A DNA stretch of 64,000 bases from Paenibacillus sp. 598K (GTDB lineage Bacteria > Bacillota > Bacilli > Paenibacillales > Paenibacillaceae): NCBI RefSeq assembly GCF_003851045.1, contig NZ_BFBX01000071.1:49877-113876 (forward strand). Direction: 5' to 3'. The position numbers and the translations under genes are program-made. Below the pieces are notes generated by a model that was not told where the DNA came from, searched no databases, and saw only the letters and a list, made by a program, of their open reading frames with translations. Shown piece after piece: positions 43,062-51,920 of this stretch. How positions within the stretch are numbered: position 1 is the stretch's first letter; each line of letters opens with the position of its first letter.

Positions 43062-44417
43062 ATGTCTATCCGCAAGTCCAAACCATGGATGCTGCTCGCC
43101 TTGAGCGTGCTGCTCGTCCTCCTCGCTGCTTGCAGCAGCGGCAACAACAAGCCCGCAACTACAGATCCGGTAGAAACCGGCGGCACCGAGCCGACAAAAC
43201 AAAATGATCCGCCAGCCACATCCAAAGAAGAAACGATCGAGCTTAGCTTCTGGACGCTCGGCAACGTCAACTACGAGGAGCTCGCCAAGGAATACATGGC
43301 CGAGCACTCGAACATCAAAATCACGATCCAAAACACCGGCGACCAGACGGCGCATCATAACAATCTGACGACCGCCCTCTCCGCCAACTCCGGCGCGCCG
43401 GACATCTTCCAGCTCGAGATCGGCTTCATGGAGCGGTTCATCAACGCCCAGGACAAATTCCACAATCTGAACGATCTCGGCGCAGCCGATCTGAAGGACA
43501 CGTACCTGGACTGGAAATGGCAGCAAGCCTCTTCCACCGACGGCGCCTTCCAAATCGGCCTGCCGACCGATATTGCGCCAACCGTCGCTTACTACCGCGT
43601 CGATCTCGCCGAGGAAGCCGGCCTGCCGACCGATCCGGACGCGTTCACGGCAGCCATCGATTCGTGGGACAAATTCGCTACCGTAGCCAAACAGTTCAAG
43701 GACAAAACCGGCAAGACATTCGTCGATTCGCGCGATCTGATCTACAACGCGTTGCGCGACCAAGCCGACGGACAAATCTACTATGACAAAAACGACGGCT
43801 CGTTTATCGGAGCTACAAATCCACAAGTCAAAAAAGCGTATGACTTCACCGTCAAAGGCATCCAGGAAGGCTGGGTAGCGAGCAACGCCCTCTGGATTCC
43901 GGAGTGGTCGCAATCGATTAACGATGGCGGATTTGCCGTCATGCCTGGACCGGCCTGGATGCTCGGCAACATCAAGAGCAATGGCCCGGATACCGGGGGC
44001 AAATGGCGGATCGCCCAGCTTCCTGAAGGCGCCGGCAACTGGGGCGGATCGTTCCTGTCGCTGCCGAAGGAAGGCAAGCATCCGGAGGAAGCATTCGCCT
44101 TCATCAGCTGGATGCTGAACAAGGAAAATCAGATGAAATCGTTCGTGGAAAAAGGTCTGATGCCTTCGATCCCTGCCCTGTTCGAAGAGTCCGAGTTCAC
44201 AAGCTTCACCGATGAGTTCCTCGGCGGTCAGGCATCGGCCTCCCAGTTCGCTACAGCAGCAGGTCGCGTAAAACCGGTCTACTACGGACCGCTGCACGAT
44301 CAGACTGACGCGATCATCAAGGAAGCGCTCCAGAACGTCCAGGAGCAAAATGCCGATCCCGAGAAAGAGTGGAACACGGCCATCGAGAAAATCGAACGCA
44401 TCGTCGCTCGCAGCTAG
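43062..44417 (+). CDS. Carbohydrate ABC transporter substrate-binding lipoprotein
   Basis: A 451-residue family-1 extracellular solute-binding protein. Signal peptide with lipobox LLAAC (Cys23), Thr/Pro-rich linker, then the SBP_bac_1 fold: ELSFWTLGNVNYEELAKEYMAEHSNIKITIQ, SGAPDIFQLEIG, GLPTDIAPTVAYYRVDLAEEAGL, GGFAVMPGPAWML and EAFAFISWMLNKENQ. It delivers a sugar or oligosaccharide to the two permeases that follow. The ATG at 43062 has AAAGGGG 10 bases upstream. A stem-loop follows the gene, so it is probably made in excess over the permeases. The ATPase must be supplied from elsewhere (MsmX type). Confidence 0.92.
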   Translation: MSIRKSKPWMLLALSVLLVLLAACSSGNNKPATTDPVETGGTEPTKQNDPPATSKEETIELSFWTLGNVNYEELAKEYMAEHSNIKITIQNTGDQTAHHNNLTTALSANSGAPDIFQLEIGFMERFINAQDKFHNLNDLGAADLKDTYLDWKWQQASSTDGAFQIGLPTDIAPTVAYYRVDLAEEAGLPTDPDAFTAAIDSWDKFATVAKQFKDKTGKTFVDSRDLIYNALRDQADGQIYYDKNDGSFIGATNPQVKKAYDFTVKGIQEGWVASNALWIPEWSQSINDGGFAVMPGPAWMLGNIKSNGPDTGGKWRIAQLPEGAGNWGGSFLSLPKEGKHPEEAFAFISWMLNKENQMKSFVEKGLMPSIPALFEESEFTSFTDEFLGGQASASQFATAAGRVKPVYYGPLHDQTDAIIKEALQNVQEQNADPEKEWNTAIEKIERIVARS

Positions 44418-44467
44418 AGTCATCGTCGTCTGCGAACGTATTGAACTTCAATTATAGCAGCACAAGT

Positions 44468-44501
44468 GCGAGTTCGCGGGATATTTATCCTGCGGACTCG
44501 C
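44468..44501 (+). other. Intercistronic hairpin between SBP and permease genes
   Basis: GCGAGT...GCGGGATA / TATCCTGC...ACTCGC forms a long stem with few loop bases and no T-run. Such hairpins stabilise the upstream message and allow more binding protein than permease. Confidence 0.6.
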
Positions 44502-44539
44502 CGCATTGAAATCGTACTGAAATCGTATGGAGGTGTCTC

Positions 44540-45502
44540 ATGCCCCAGTCCCAACCCGCTGCCCCCGCTCGCGGCGCAGCCGTCCGCAAGCAAGGCTGGC
44601 TCACGGAACGCAGACGCAGCAGCTTGACCGCCTATCTGTTCATCTCGCCATTTTTTCTACTGTTCGCCATCTTTGGCTTGTACCCGATTTTGTTTACGGT
44701 CTATCTGTCCTTCTACAAGTGGGACGCGCTAAGCCCGATGAGCTTTGTTGGCTTCCAGAATTATCGCTTTGTCACGGAGGACCCGCTGTTCTGGACTTCC
44801 TTTACGAATACGTTGCTAATCAGCGCGATGGGGACGATCCCACAGCTCATCCTGGCGCTCTTGCTCGCAGTCTTCCTCAACTCGTCGATTACGAAGTTCA
44901 AGAAGACGCTGCGCGTCCTCTACTTCATGCCCAATATTACGTCGATCGTCGCGGTTACGCTTGTGTTCAGCGCGCTCTTCAGCAATGGCGGCATGGCCAA
45001 CTGGCTGCTGGGACAACTCGGCATCGATCCGATGGCCTGGAATTCGGACTGGTGGGGCGTCAAGCTCGCCATCGCAACGATGGTCATGTGGCGATGGACC
45101 GGCTACAACACGATTATCTATCTGTCCGGCCTGCAAAGTATCCCGACCGATCTGTACGAAGCCGCCCGCATCGATGGCGCGAGCCGCTTCCAGCAGCTCC
45201 TGAGCATTACATTGCCGCTGCTCAAGCCGTTTATTGTATTTACAGTGCTCATGTCTACGATCGGCTCGCTGCAATTGTTTACGGAGCCCTTCGTCTTCCT
45301 CGGTCAGGGCGGCACCAGCTCGACTCGCCAAGAAGGTCTGACGATGGTCGTCTACTTGTATACCGAAGCGTTTGGCAACAGCTTCTTCGGCACTGCTTCC
45401 GCTACCGCCGTATTGCTGCTGCTGTTCACTATTATCTTCTCGATGTTTAATATTTGGGCGTCGCGGCGCATGAGCGGCGATACGGATGGAGGTGCGCTAT
45501 GA
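44540..45502 (+). CDS. Sugar ABC transporter permease (MalF/LplB type)
   Basis: A 320-residue inner permease with six helices. LTAYLFISPFFLLFAIFGLYPILFTVYLSFYKWD opens the first helix, and the ATPase-contacting EAA loop reads EAARIDGASRFQQLLSITLPLLKPF. A cytoplasmic polar N-terminus precedes the first helix. The ATG at 44540 follows TGGAGGTG. Its end overlaps the next permease by four bases, so the two are coupled. Confidence 0.93.
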   Translation: MPQSQPAAPARGAAVRKQGWLTERRRSSLTAYLFISPFFLLFAIFGLYPILFTVYLSFYKWDALSPMSFVGFQNYRFVTEDPLFWTSFTNTLLISAMGTIPQLILALLLAVFLNSSITKFKKTLRVLYFMPNITSIVAVTLVFSALFSNGGMANWLLGQLGIDPMAWNSDWWGVKLAIATMVMWRWTGYNTIIYLSGLQSIPTDLYEAARIDGASRFQQLLSITLPLLKPFIVFTVLMSTIGSLQLFTEPFVFLGQGGTSSTRQEGLTMVVYLYTEAFGNSFFGTASATAVLLLLFTIIFSMFNIWASRRMSGDTDGGAL

Positions 45503-46344
45503 GGAGCATTGGCGATCAGCCAAGCCTGCCGAGCAAGATCGGCTATTATATTTTCCTTGGGCTTGGTGCCTTTATCTCGATTTTTCCTTTTTACTGGATG
45601 TTCGTCATCGCCTCCAACCCGCGCGGCGCAGCTTCCAAGATCCCGCCGACGATTACGATCAGCGACCAGTTCCTGCCGAATTTCACCCGGGCGACAGGGA
45701 TGATGGATTTTTGGACGGCGCTCGGCAATTCGCTGTTCGTCTCCTCAGCCGTTACGATATCGGTGCTGTTTTTCTGCTCGCTCGCCGGGTACGCTTTTGC
45801 CAAGTACGACTTCCCGTTCAAGCACTTCCTGTTCTTCTTCGTGCTCTGCACCTTGTTCGTGCCGCAGCAGCTCAGCATCCTGCCGACCTATGTCATCATG
45901 ACGAAGCTGGAGTGGATCAACTCGTTCAAGGCGCTGATCGTACCGGCGATGGTCAATGCCTTCGGCATCTTCTGGATGCGTCAGTATATCGCCACCTCGG
46001 TGCATGCCGAGCTGCTGGAGGCGGGGCGGATCGACGGGGCTGGCCATCTGCGAATCTTCACGACCGTTGTCGTGCCGATCATTACGCCGGCGCTGGCGAC
46101 GCTGGGCATCTTTACGTTCATGAACATCTGGAACGACTTCTTCTGGCCGCTCGTCGTCCTCAAGGAACGCAGCAACTATACGATCCAGATCGCCCTGCAG
46201 CAGCTGTTCACCACCCGGGACGGCCTGGACTACGGCATGATCATGTCCGCTACCTTCATGGCGACGCTGCCGCTGCTGCTCGTCTTCCTCGGCTTCAGCC
46301 GCTGGTTCATCGCAGGTCTGACCTCAGGGGCGGTCAAGAGCTAG
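45499..46344 (+). CDS. Sugar ABC transporter permease (MalG type)
   Basis: A 281-residue partner permease with six helices. YYIFLGLGAFISIFPFYWMFVIASNPRG and GYAFAKYDFPFKHFLFF are typical, and the EAA loop reads EAGRIDGAGHLRIFTTVVVPIITPAL. The C-terminus GLTSGAVKS is the usual one (the common form ends GAVKG). ATG at 45499 follows GGAGGTG and overlaps the preceding stop. Confidence 0.94.
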   Translation: MRSIGDQPSLPSKIGYYIFLGLGAFISIFPFYWMFVIASNPRGAASKIPPTITISDQFLPNFTRATGMMDFWTALGNSLFVSSAVTISVLFFCSLAGYAFAKYDFPFKHFLFFFVLCTLFVPQQLSILPTYVIMTKLEWINSFKALIVPAMVNAFGIFWMRQYIATSVHAELLEAGRIDGAGHLRIFTTVVVPIITPALATLGIFTFMNIWNDFFWPLVVLKERSNYTIQIALQQLFTTRDGLDYGMIMSATFMATLPLLLVFLGFSRWFIAGLTSGAVKS

Positions 46345-46376
46345 CTTCGGATTCTAGCACCCATTTCAGGAATCTA

Positions 46377-46405
46377 TTGACAAGCAGCGCGGTTGGAGGA
46401 ATAGT
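46377..46405 (+). promoter_or_regulatory. Possible promoter of the sensor operon
   Basis: TTGACA (46377-46382), a 17-base spacer and AATAGT (46400-46405). It would allow the kinase, second binding protein and regulator to be made without the transporter. Confidence 0.5.
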
Positions 46406-46483
46406 AGAGGCAGACGCCCACGAATGTGTCGGAGGATTCGATCCACTACCCGCAGGCCCTCTTTTCACTAGGTTATAAGGGAG

Positions 46484-48220
46484 TTGACCCTACTGAAGCT
46501 GCGCCACAATATTATGCTCGCCAACATCCTGCTTGTCTTTATTCCGGTTATCGTCATGGGCGCGATCTCGTACTTCCGATTCTCGGACGTCATCGAGACC
46601 AAGTCCAGCCACTTCTACTCGATCTCGCTCCTGGAGACCGACCGCAAGCTCAAGTTCGCGCTCAGCGAAGTGACGACGATCTCTAGCTCCGCCATCACGC
46701 AGCCGGTCATCCAGCAGACGCTCAAGGACCCCGCCTCCCCGCCGGATTACGACCGCAGGCAGGAGATCAACAATCTGCTCATCCATCATCCGATGATCCA
46801 GTCGTACGCGCTCTATGCGAAGGATCAGCCGGTCTATGGCTATAATCTGCCGGACGTGACGTTCCCCTTGCAGGAGGAGCCTTGGTATGACGAGATGAAC
46901 CTCGAGGCCGGGCGGCCCGTCTGGTCCGGTCCAGGGGAGAACGGCTCGATCAGCGGCGGCACGCCTGTACTCGTCCACGCGCGCGTGATCAAGGACTACT
47001 ACTCGCTCGAGAATATCGGCGCGCTCGTCTTGACGATCAAGCCCGAGCTGCTCGATCAGGTATTCTGGGAGACGGCGACGCTTGAGCAAGGCGACGTGCT
47101 GCTCGTCAATCGGGCAGGTCAGATCGTCTACGACAAGTCCGGGGAGCATATCGGCGAGCGCGTCGACTTCCCCTTCCTTCAGGACGCGGAGCATGACGGC
47201 AAGAGCTACTATATCGACGAATACCAAGGCGTACGCTCGCTCATCACCTATCTGCCGTCGCATCACCCGCAGTGGTATCTGATCGCGATTACGCCTACCA
47301 CTGCCCTGCAAGCCGAGTCGGTGCCGATCCGCAATACGGCGCTGCTGCTCGGCGCGTTCTCGTTGCTGACGGCCTTTATGTTCGACCGCTTCTTCGTGCG
47401 GCGGCTCGTCCGCAGCATCAGCGATACCGTCAGCGGCATGTCCCGGGTCGAGCAGCGCAGCTTCAAGCCGATCCAGAGCCGAGGCGCGCCGAGCGACGAG
47501 TCGGACATGCTCGTGCATGGCTTCAACCGGATGAGCGGCCAGATCCGCGACCTGCTCGCTCAGGTCGAGGCCGAGCAGCAGCTCAAGAAGGAAGCCGAGC
47601 TGCAGGCGCTCGTCGCCCAGATCAACCCGCACTTTATCTACAATTCGCTGGAGTCGATCAACTCGATGGCCGTCCTCCAGGGCAACAAGGATATTAGCCG
47701 GATGGTCATCTCGCTCGGACGTCTGCTGCGGATCAGCATCAGCGAGAACAAGGAGCTGATCCCGATCCGCACCGAATTCGAGCATGTCAAGCATTATCTG
47801 AACATCCAGAAATTCCGTTTTGAGGACCAATTCGACTATACGCTGGAGCTGCCGGAGCATCTCGAGCACTATCTGACCCAGAAGCTGATCGTCCAGCCGA
47901 TCGTCGAAAATGCGCTCTACCATGCGATCGAACCGATGAAGCAGAAGGGCATCATCCATATCCGGGCCTACGAAGGACCGGAGGAGATCTGGATCGAAGT
48001 ATCGGACAATGGTCCCGGCTTCGACACCGACGTCCTGCTGCGGCTGGGACAGCGGGAGCCCGCAAGGACAGATGCCAAGCATCAGGACAGCGGCGTCGGA
48101 CTGCGCAATGTTCATGAACGTCTCCGTATTCGCTTTGGCGCGCCGTATGGCATGATGGTCTGCTCCTCCCCTGGCGCAGGATCGATCATCCGCATCCGCG
48201 TCCCGAAGATCAGCCCGTGA
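46484..48220 (+). CDS. YesM-like sensor histidine kinase
   Basis: A kinase of about 578 residues with a first helix at 10-30, an extracellular Cache-like sensing domain (about 35-280), a second helix (about 284-303), HAMP (305-357), then a LytS/YesM-type kinase with phospho-His 383 in QINPHFIYNSLESI and an ATPase domain (N box IVENALYHAI, DNGPGFD and GVGLRNVHERL). It should sense occupancy of a binding protein or the sugar itself. The start is unusual: the TTG at 46484 abuts AAGGGAG with no spacing, whereas a CTG at 46493 would have ideal spacing and give MKLRHNIMLANILLV. I keep the TTG as the conventional choice. Confidence 0.9.
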   Translation: MTLLKLRHNIMLANILLVFIPVIVMGAISYFRFSDVIETKSSHFYSISLLETDRKLKFALSEVTTISSSAITQPVIQQTLKDPASPPDYDRRQEINNLLIHHPMIQSYALYAKDQPVYGYNLPDVTFPLQEEPWYDEMNLEAGRPVWSGPGENGSISGGTPVLVHARVIKDYYSLENIGALVLTIKPELLDQVFWETATLEQGDVLLVNRAGQIVYDKSGEHIGERVDFPFLQDAEHDGKSYYIDEYQGVRSLITYLPSHHPQWYLIAITPTTALQAESVPIRNTALLLGAFSLLTAFMFDRFFVRRLVRSISDTVSGMSRVEQRSFKPIQSRGAPSDESDMLVHGFNRMSGQIRDLLAQVEAEQQLKKEAELQALVAQINPHFIYNSLESINSMAVLQGNKDISRMVISLGRLLRISISENKELIPIRTEFEHVKHYLNIQKFRFEDQFDYTLELPEHLEHYLTQKLIVQPIVENALYHAIEPMKQKGIIHIRAYEGPEEIWIEVSDNGPGFDTDVLLRLGQREPARTDAKHQDSGVGLRNVHERLRIRFGAPYGMMVCSSPGAGSIIRIRVPKISP

Positions 48221-48231
48221 GGAGGAAGACA

Positions 48232-49581
48232 ATGACGGTCCAAACCCGCAACAAGATTCTGCTGTTCGCGCTCTACAGTCTGGCGCTCGTCGCCGTCATC
48301 CTCTATAGCTTCACCGGCGGTCGGGAGCAACCGGTCGTCGCCGATCCCGAGAAGGTGACGCTGACGTTCCGCCACTTCTGGACCAAGGAGCATGATCGAC
48401 CGATCCTGGCGATCTTCGAGGATGCCGTGCGGACGTTCGAGCAGCAGCATGCCAACGTCAAGGTGAATTTTGAAGGGATCGATCAGACGATCCATCGCGA
48501 GCAAAAGCTCAAAAGCGAGATGGTCACCGGCACGCCGCCGGATCTGTTCATCCTGTTCGGTGGCGCCGAGTTCGAGCCTTATGCCCGCTCGGAGCGACTG
48601 ATGGATCTGACTGCGTTTGTCGACGATCAAGGCCTCGTCTTCCGCGACCTCAGCCTGTGGACGCTCGACGACCGCATCTATGGCTTGCCTATCGAAGGGC
48701 ATGCGGAGCCCTTTTATTATAATCGCGCCATATTCCGCGAGCTTGGCCTGACACCGCCCGCCACGCTGGAGGAACTGGATAGCGTCATCGACAAGCTGCT
48801 GGAGAGCGGCATCATCCCCTTCGCGCTGGGCAACGAAGAGCAATGGCCGGGCGCGATCTATACGCATTACCTGATGGATCGACTAGCGGGCCCTGACCTG
48901 ATCGACGAGCTGACGCAAGGAAAGGACGGCGTGCAATTTACGAACCCCGCCTACCTCGACGCGCTGACGCGTCTGCAGGACTGGGCTCGCCGCGGCGCGT
49001 TTAACGCCCAGCCTGACGGCGTCTCGACGGAGGAGGCGATCGCCCTCTTCACCAGCGGTCAAGCAGCGATGTATCTGAACGGCAACTGGGACATTACGCT
49101 GCTGACTGCACCGGGTGCGAAGCTGAACGCCTCGGAGATCGGCGTCATGCCGTTCCCGGCGCTGCGGACCGGCGGGCCGCGCAGCATCACGGGCGGCTAT
49201 TCGATCGGCATCGGCCTCTCCTCCGAGCTTACGGGCATCCGGCAGGAGCTGGCGCTCGAGCTGATGCGCAGGCTGTATACGGAGGAGGTGCAGCAGCGTA
49301 TCGTCTATGAGGGGCTGCGGCTGCCATCGATGCCGATCGCCTTCGATCCGGCGCGGACCGGTCCGGTATTTGCCCAGTTGCATCGCTTGATGGAAGACAA
49401 CCCGCCGATGTTCATCGCCTACGACAACGTCCTGTCGCCGGAGGTGAGACGGACCTTCCTGACGATCAATGACCAACTTCTCAGTCTAGCCATCGAGCCG
49501 GAGGAGGCGCTGCAGTTGCTCGACGCTGCCTCCCGGGCCTACTGGCAGCTACGAAACAGTACAGGGGGAGATACGAGATGA
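48232..49581 (+). CDS. Membrane-anchored family-1 solute-binding protein, sensor-associated
   Basis: A 449-residue SBP_bac_1 protein with an N-terminal helix (ILLFALYSLALVAVILYSF) but no lipobox cysteine, so it is probably held by an uncleaved anchor. The mature fold is clear: VTLTFRHFWTKEHDRP, TGTPPDLFILFGG, YGLPIEGHAEPFYYNRAIFRELGLTPPATLEELD, and GQAAMYLNGNWDI. Its place between the kinase and the response regulator, and a lipoprotein SBP already present with the permeases, suggest that it presents ligand to the kinase instead of the importer. The ATG follows TGAGGAGGA; its 3' end overlaps the regulator gene. Confidence 0.88.
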   Translation: MTVQTRNKILLFALYSLALVAVILYSFTGGREQPVVADPEKVTLTFRHFWTKEHDRPILAIFEDAVRTFEQQHANVKVNFEGIDQTIHREQKLKSEMVTGTPPDLFILFGGAEFEPYARSERLMDLTAFVDDQGLVFRDLSLWTLDDRIYGLPIEGHAEPFYYNRAIFRELGLTPPATLEELDSVIDKLLESGIIPFALGNEEQWPGAIYTHYLMDRLAGPDLIDELTQGKDGVQFTNPAYLDALTRLQDWARRGAFNAQPDGVSTEEAIALFTSGQAAMYLNGNWDITLLTAPGAKLNASEIGVMPFPALRTGGPRSITGGYSIGIGLSSELTGIRQELALELMRRLYTEEVQQRIVYEGLRLPSMPIAFDPARTGPVFAQLHRLMEDNPPMFIAYDNVLSPEVRRTFLTINDQLLSLAIEPEEALQLLDAASRAYWQLRNSTGGDTR

Positions 49582-51194
49582 ACCAGACGCCATACACTGT
49601 CCTGCTCGTCGATGACGAGCCGATCATCCTGCGTTCGCTGGAGGCCGCCGTGCCGTGGGAGGAGCTGGGCGTCCGGATCGTCGGCAAGGCGCGCAACGGC
49701 GAGGAGGCGCTACAGCTCTATCACGAGCGTAAGCCCGATATGATCATCAGCGACATCCGCATGCCCTCCATTGACGGGATCGCCCTCATGTCCGAAGTGC
49801 GCAGCTGCGACGCCCGCCTCATCTTCATCGTCATCAGCGGGTACGGGGACTTTGAATATGCTCGGCGGGCGATCCGCGAGGGCGCCTCGGACTACCTGCT
49901 GAAGCCGATCGATCATGACGAGCTCACCGCGATCATCCGCAAGTCGGTCGCCAAGCTGGACGCCGAGCGCCGGGCCCGCGAGGAGAGCGACCAGCTCATG
50001 CACTCGGTCCAGGCATTGTCGCTGCTCGCCCGCGAGCGGCTGCTGGCCGAGCTCACCGAGGGCAGCTCGCGTCCGCTGCAGCATCTGAAGTGGCTTGAGA
50101 TGAGCCTGCTGGAGCAGCCCTATCAGATGGCGATCGTCCAGCTCGACCGATTCTCGTCGGTCAACAAGCAATGGACCCCGGACGAGAAGCGACTGTGGCT
50201 GTTCGCCGTGCGCAACATCTTGGAGGAATGGTCCGGGCAAAACGAAGCGCTCGCGATGTTCCCCTTCCATAGCGGCGAGTGGATCCTGCTCTTCCCTGCC
50301 GATGCCGACGCCCGCAAGGGCCGTCTCGGCGAGGAGATCGTCCGTCACCTCGATACGTACGCCAAGCTCTCCTGCTCGGTTGGCTTCAGTCGACCGGTGC
50401 GGGGGCTCGATCAGCTCAATGCCGCTTACCGCAGCGCGCAGCGCGCGCTGTATCAGCGGTTCTTCGCCGGCCAGCAGGCGGTGTTCGCCGATCTTCCTGG
50501 CGACGAGGAGACGAGCGGCGACGCCGATCATCTCGCCTATCCGCGATGGATCGAGGACGAGCTGATGCAGGCGATCCGCGCGCTCGATCTGTTCCGCTTG
50601 CTTGGTCTGCTCGACCAGCTGCATGACGAGCTGGAGAGCAGCGGTATGACACGCGAGGCGCTGCTGCGCTTCATGACGGAAATCGCCGTCATTTCCCATC
50701 GCGAGTTCGCCCAGCTCCAGCTCGGCAGCGAGCTGCCGCTCGACGAGACGCTGCAGCAGATGGAGGAGGCCGATACGCTGGAGGCGGCGATCCTGGCGCT
50801 CAAGGACGCCTATCGCGACTGGACGGAGCAGCAGCTCAAGTCCCGCGAGCAAGAGGACGGCACCGCGCTGATCGGCAAGGCGCAGCGTTATATCGACAAC
50901 CACTATCGCAACGACCTCGGCATCGACGAGGTGTCGGATTTTGTCGGTCTGAGCACGAGCCATTTTTGCGCGCTCTTCAAGCAAGTGTCGGGTCTCACCT
51001 TCCTCGAATACCTGACCCGCTGCCGCATCGACAAGGCCCGCTACATCCTCGCCAACACCGAGGTCAAGGTGTACCAGCTCGCCCCGCTCGTTGGCTACCA
51101 GGACCCGCGCTACTTCACCCAGGTGTTCAAAAAGGTGACGGGCATGACGCCCTCGGAGTATCGGTCGCAGGGGGTTGAAGATCAATCGTCGTAA
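49578..51194 (+). CDS. YesN-like response regulator (receiver plus AraC domain)
   Basis: A 538-residue regulator. Receiver at 6-125 with VDDEP (D12, D13), phospho-Asp D59 in IISDIRMPS and the Lys of YLLKPID. A long middle region (about 170-400) is the YesN-type linker, partly like the GGDEF-derived segment (LSCSVGFSRPVRGLDQLNAAYRSAQRALYQRF). The C-terminal 100 residues hold two AraC helix-turn-helix units (DEVSDFVGLSTSHFCALFKQVSGLTFLEYLTRCRIDKARYILANTEVKVYQLAPLVGYQDPRYFTQVFKKVTGMTPSEYR). Partner of the upstream YesM-like kinase; it should activate the transporter operon. Confidence 0.94.
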   Translation: MNQTPYTVLLVDDEPIILRSLEAAVPWEELGVRIVGKARNGEEALQLYHERKPDMIISDIRMPSIDGIALMSEVRSCDARLIFIVISGYGDFEYARRAIREGASDYLLKPIDHDELTAIIRKSVAKLDAERRAREESDQLMHSVQALSLLARERLLAELTEGSSRPLQHLKWLEMSLLEQPYQMAIVQLDRFSSVNKQWTPDEKRLWLFAVRNILEEWSGQNEALAMFPFHSGEWILLFPADADARKGRLGEEIVRHLDTYAKLSCSVGFSRPVRGLDQLNAAYRSAQRALYQRFFAGQQAVFADLPGDEETSGDADHLAYPRWIEDELMQAIRALDLFRLLGLLDQLHDELESSGMTREALLRFMTEIAVISHREFAQLQLGSELPLDETLQQMEEADTLEAAILALKDAYRDWTEQQLKSREQEDGTALIGKAQRYIDNHYRNDLGIDEVSDFVGLSTSHFCALFKQVSGLTFLEYLTRCRIDKARYILANTEVKVYQLAPLVGYQDPRYFTQVFKKVTGMTPSEYRSQGVEDQSS

Positions 51195-51213
51195 GAAGTT
51201 ATAGGTGACAAAT

Positions 51214-51258
51214 AGGACTGCTTCTGGGCCGCCTTGGCTCCCGGGGCAGTTCTTTTAT
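51214..51258 (+). terminator. Terminator of the sensor operon
   Basis: AGGACTGC / GCAGTTCT stem with further pairing in the loop, followed by TTTATTTG. Confidence 0.75.
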
Positions 51259-51355
51259 TTGTGGGGGAGTGAGAGAAAGTGCGAGGGTTGCGTCGTATAA
51301 TCCTATAGTAAGCCTGCGGACGCCATGCCGCTGCGGGAAATGAGGGGATAATAAA

Positions 51356-51886
51356 ATGAAGGAACAGGAAGCGGCGCTGGTCGAGCGCCTGCTCAGAAGG
51401 CAGGAGTCGGCGCTGCAGCTCGTCATCGAGCGCTATGGCGCGTTGATCCGCAGCATCATCCGCTATCATCTGCAGGATCGCCACGCCGCCGACGAATGTA
51501 TGGGCGACGTGCTCATGGCGGTCTGGACGCATATCGACAGCTACGACGCCAGCAAAAACACACTCGTCAACTGGATCGCCGCCGTCGCCAAATACAAAGC
51601 GATCGACTATCAGCGCAGCTACGCCAGACGGAATGCCCGTCTCCTGTACGATGCTTCCGAGCTGGAGCATACTGCCGCAGATGACGCCATGAGCGAACAG
51701 GAGTGGGACGGGCTGCTGGATCATCTCAGCCCGGAGGACAAGGAGCTGTTCATCCAGCACTATGTCCGGGACCGCAGCGTCCAGGAGCTGGCGGCAGCCA
51801 GAGGAGTCAAGCACTCCTGGATCTACAACCGCCTCTCTCGAGGCAGGAAGCGACTGCGGGCGCTGCTAGGTCATCTGCGAGATTAG
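51356..51886 (+). CDS. ECF-type RNA polymerase sigma factor
   Basis: A 176-residue sigma factor with region 2 (about 18-90: LVIERYGALIRSIIRYHLQDRHAADECMGDVLMAVWTHIDSYDASKNTLVNWIAAVAKYKAIDYQRSYARR) and region 4 (about 120-172: LSPEDKELFIQHYVRDRSVQELAAARGVKHSWIYNRLSRGRKRLRALL). The next gene, a DUF4179 membrane protein, is its likely anti-sigma factor. The signal is probably a cell-envelope stress. The ATG at 51356 has only a weak site (GAGGGGATAATAAA). Confidence 0.92.
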   Translation: MKEQEAALVERLLRRQESALQLVIERYGALIRSIIRYHLQDRHAADECMGDVLMAVWTHIDSYDASKNTLVNWIAAVAKYKAIDYQRSYARRNARLLYDASELEHTAADDAMSEQEWDGLLDHLSPEDKELFIQHYVRDRSVQELAAARGVKHSWIYNRLSRGRKRLRALLGHLRD

Positions 51887-51920
51887 ATTCAGCGAGTTGA
51901 AATGAAGGGTGTGTACGAGG

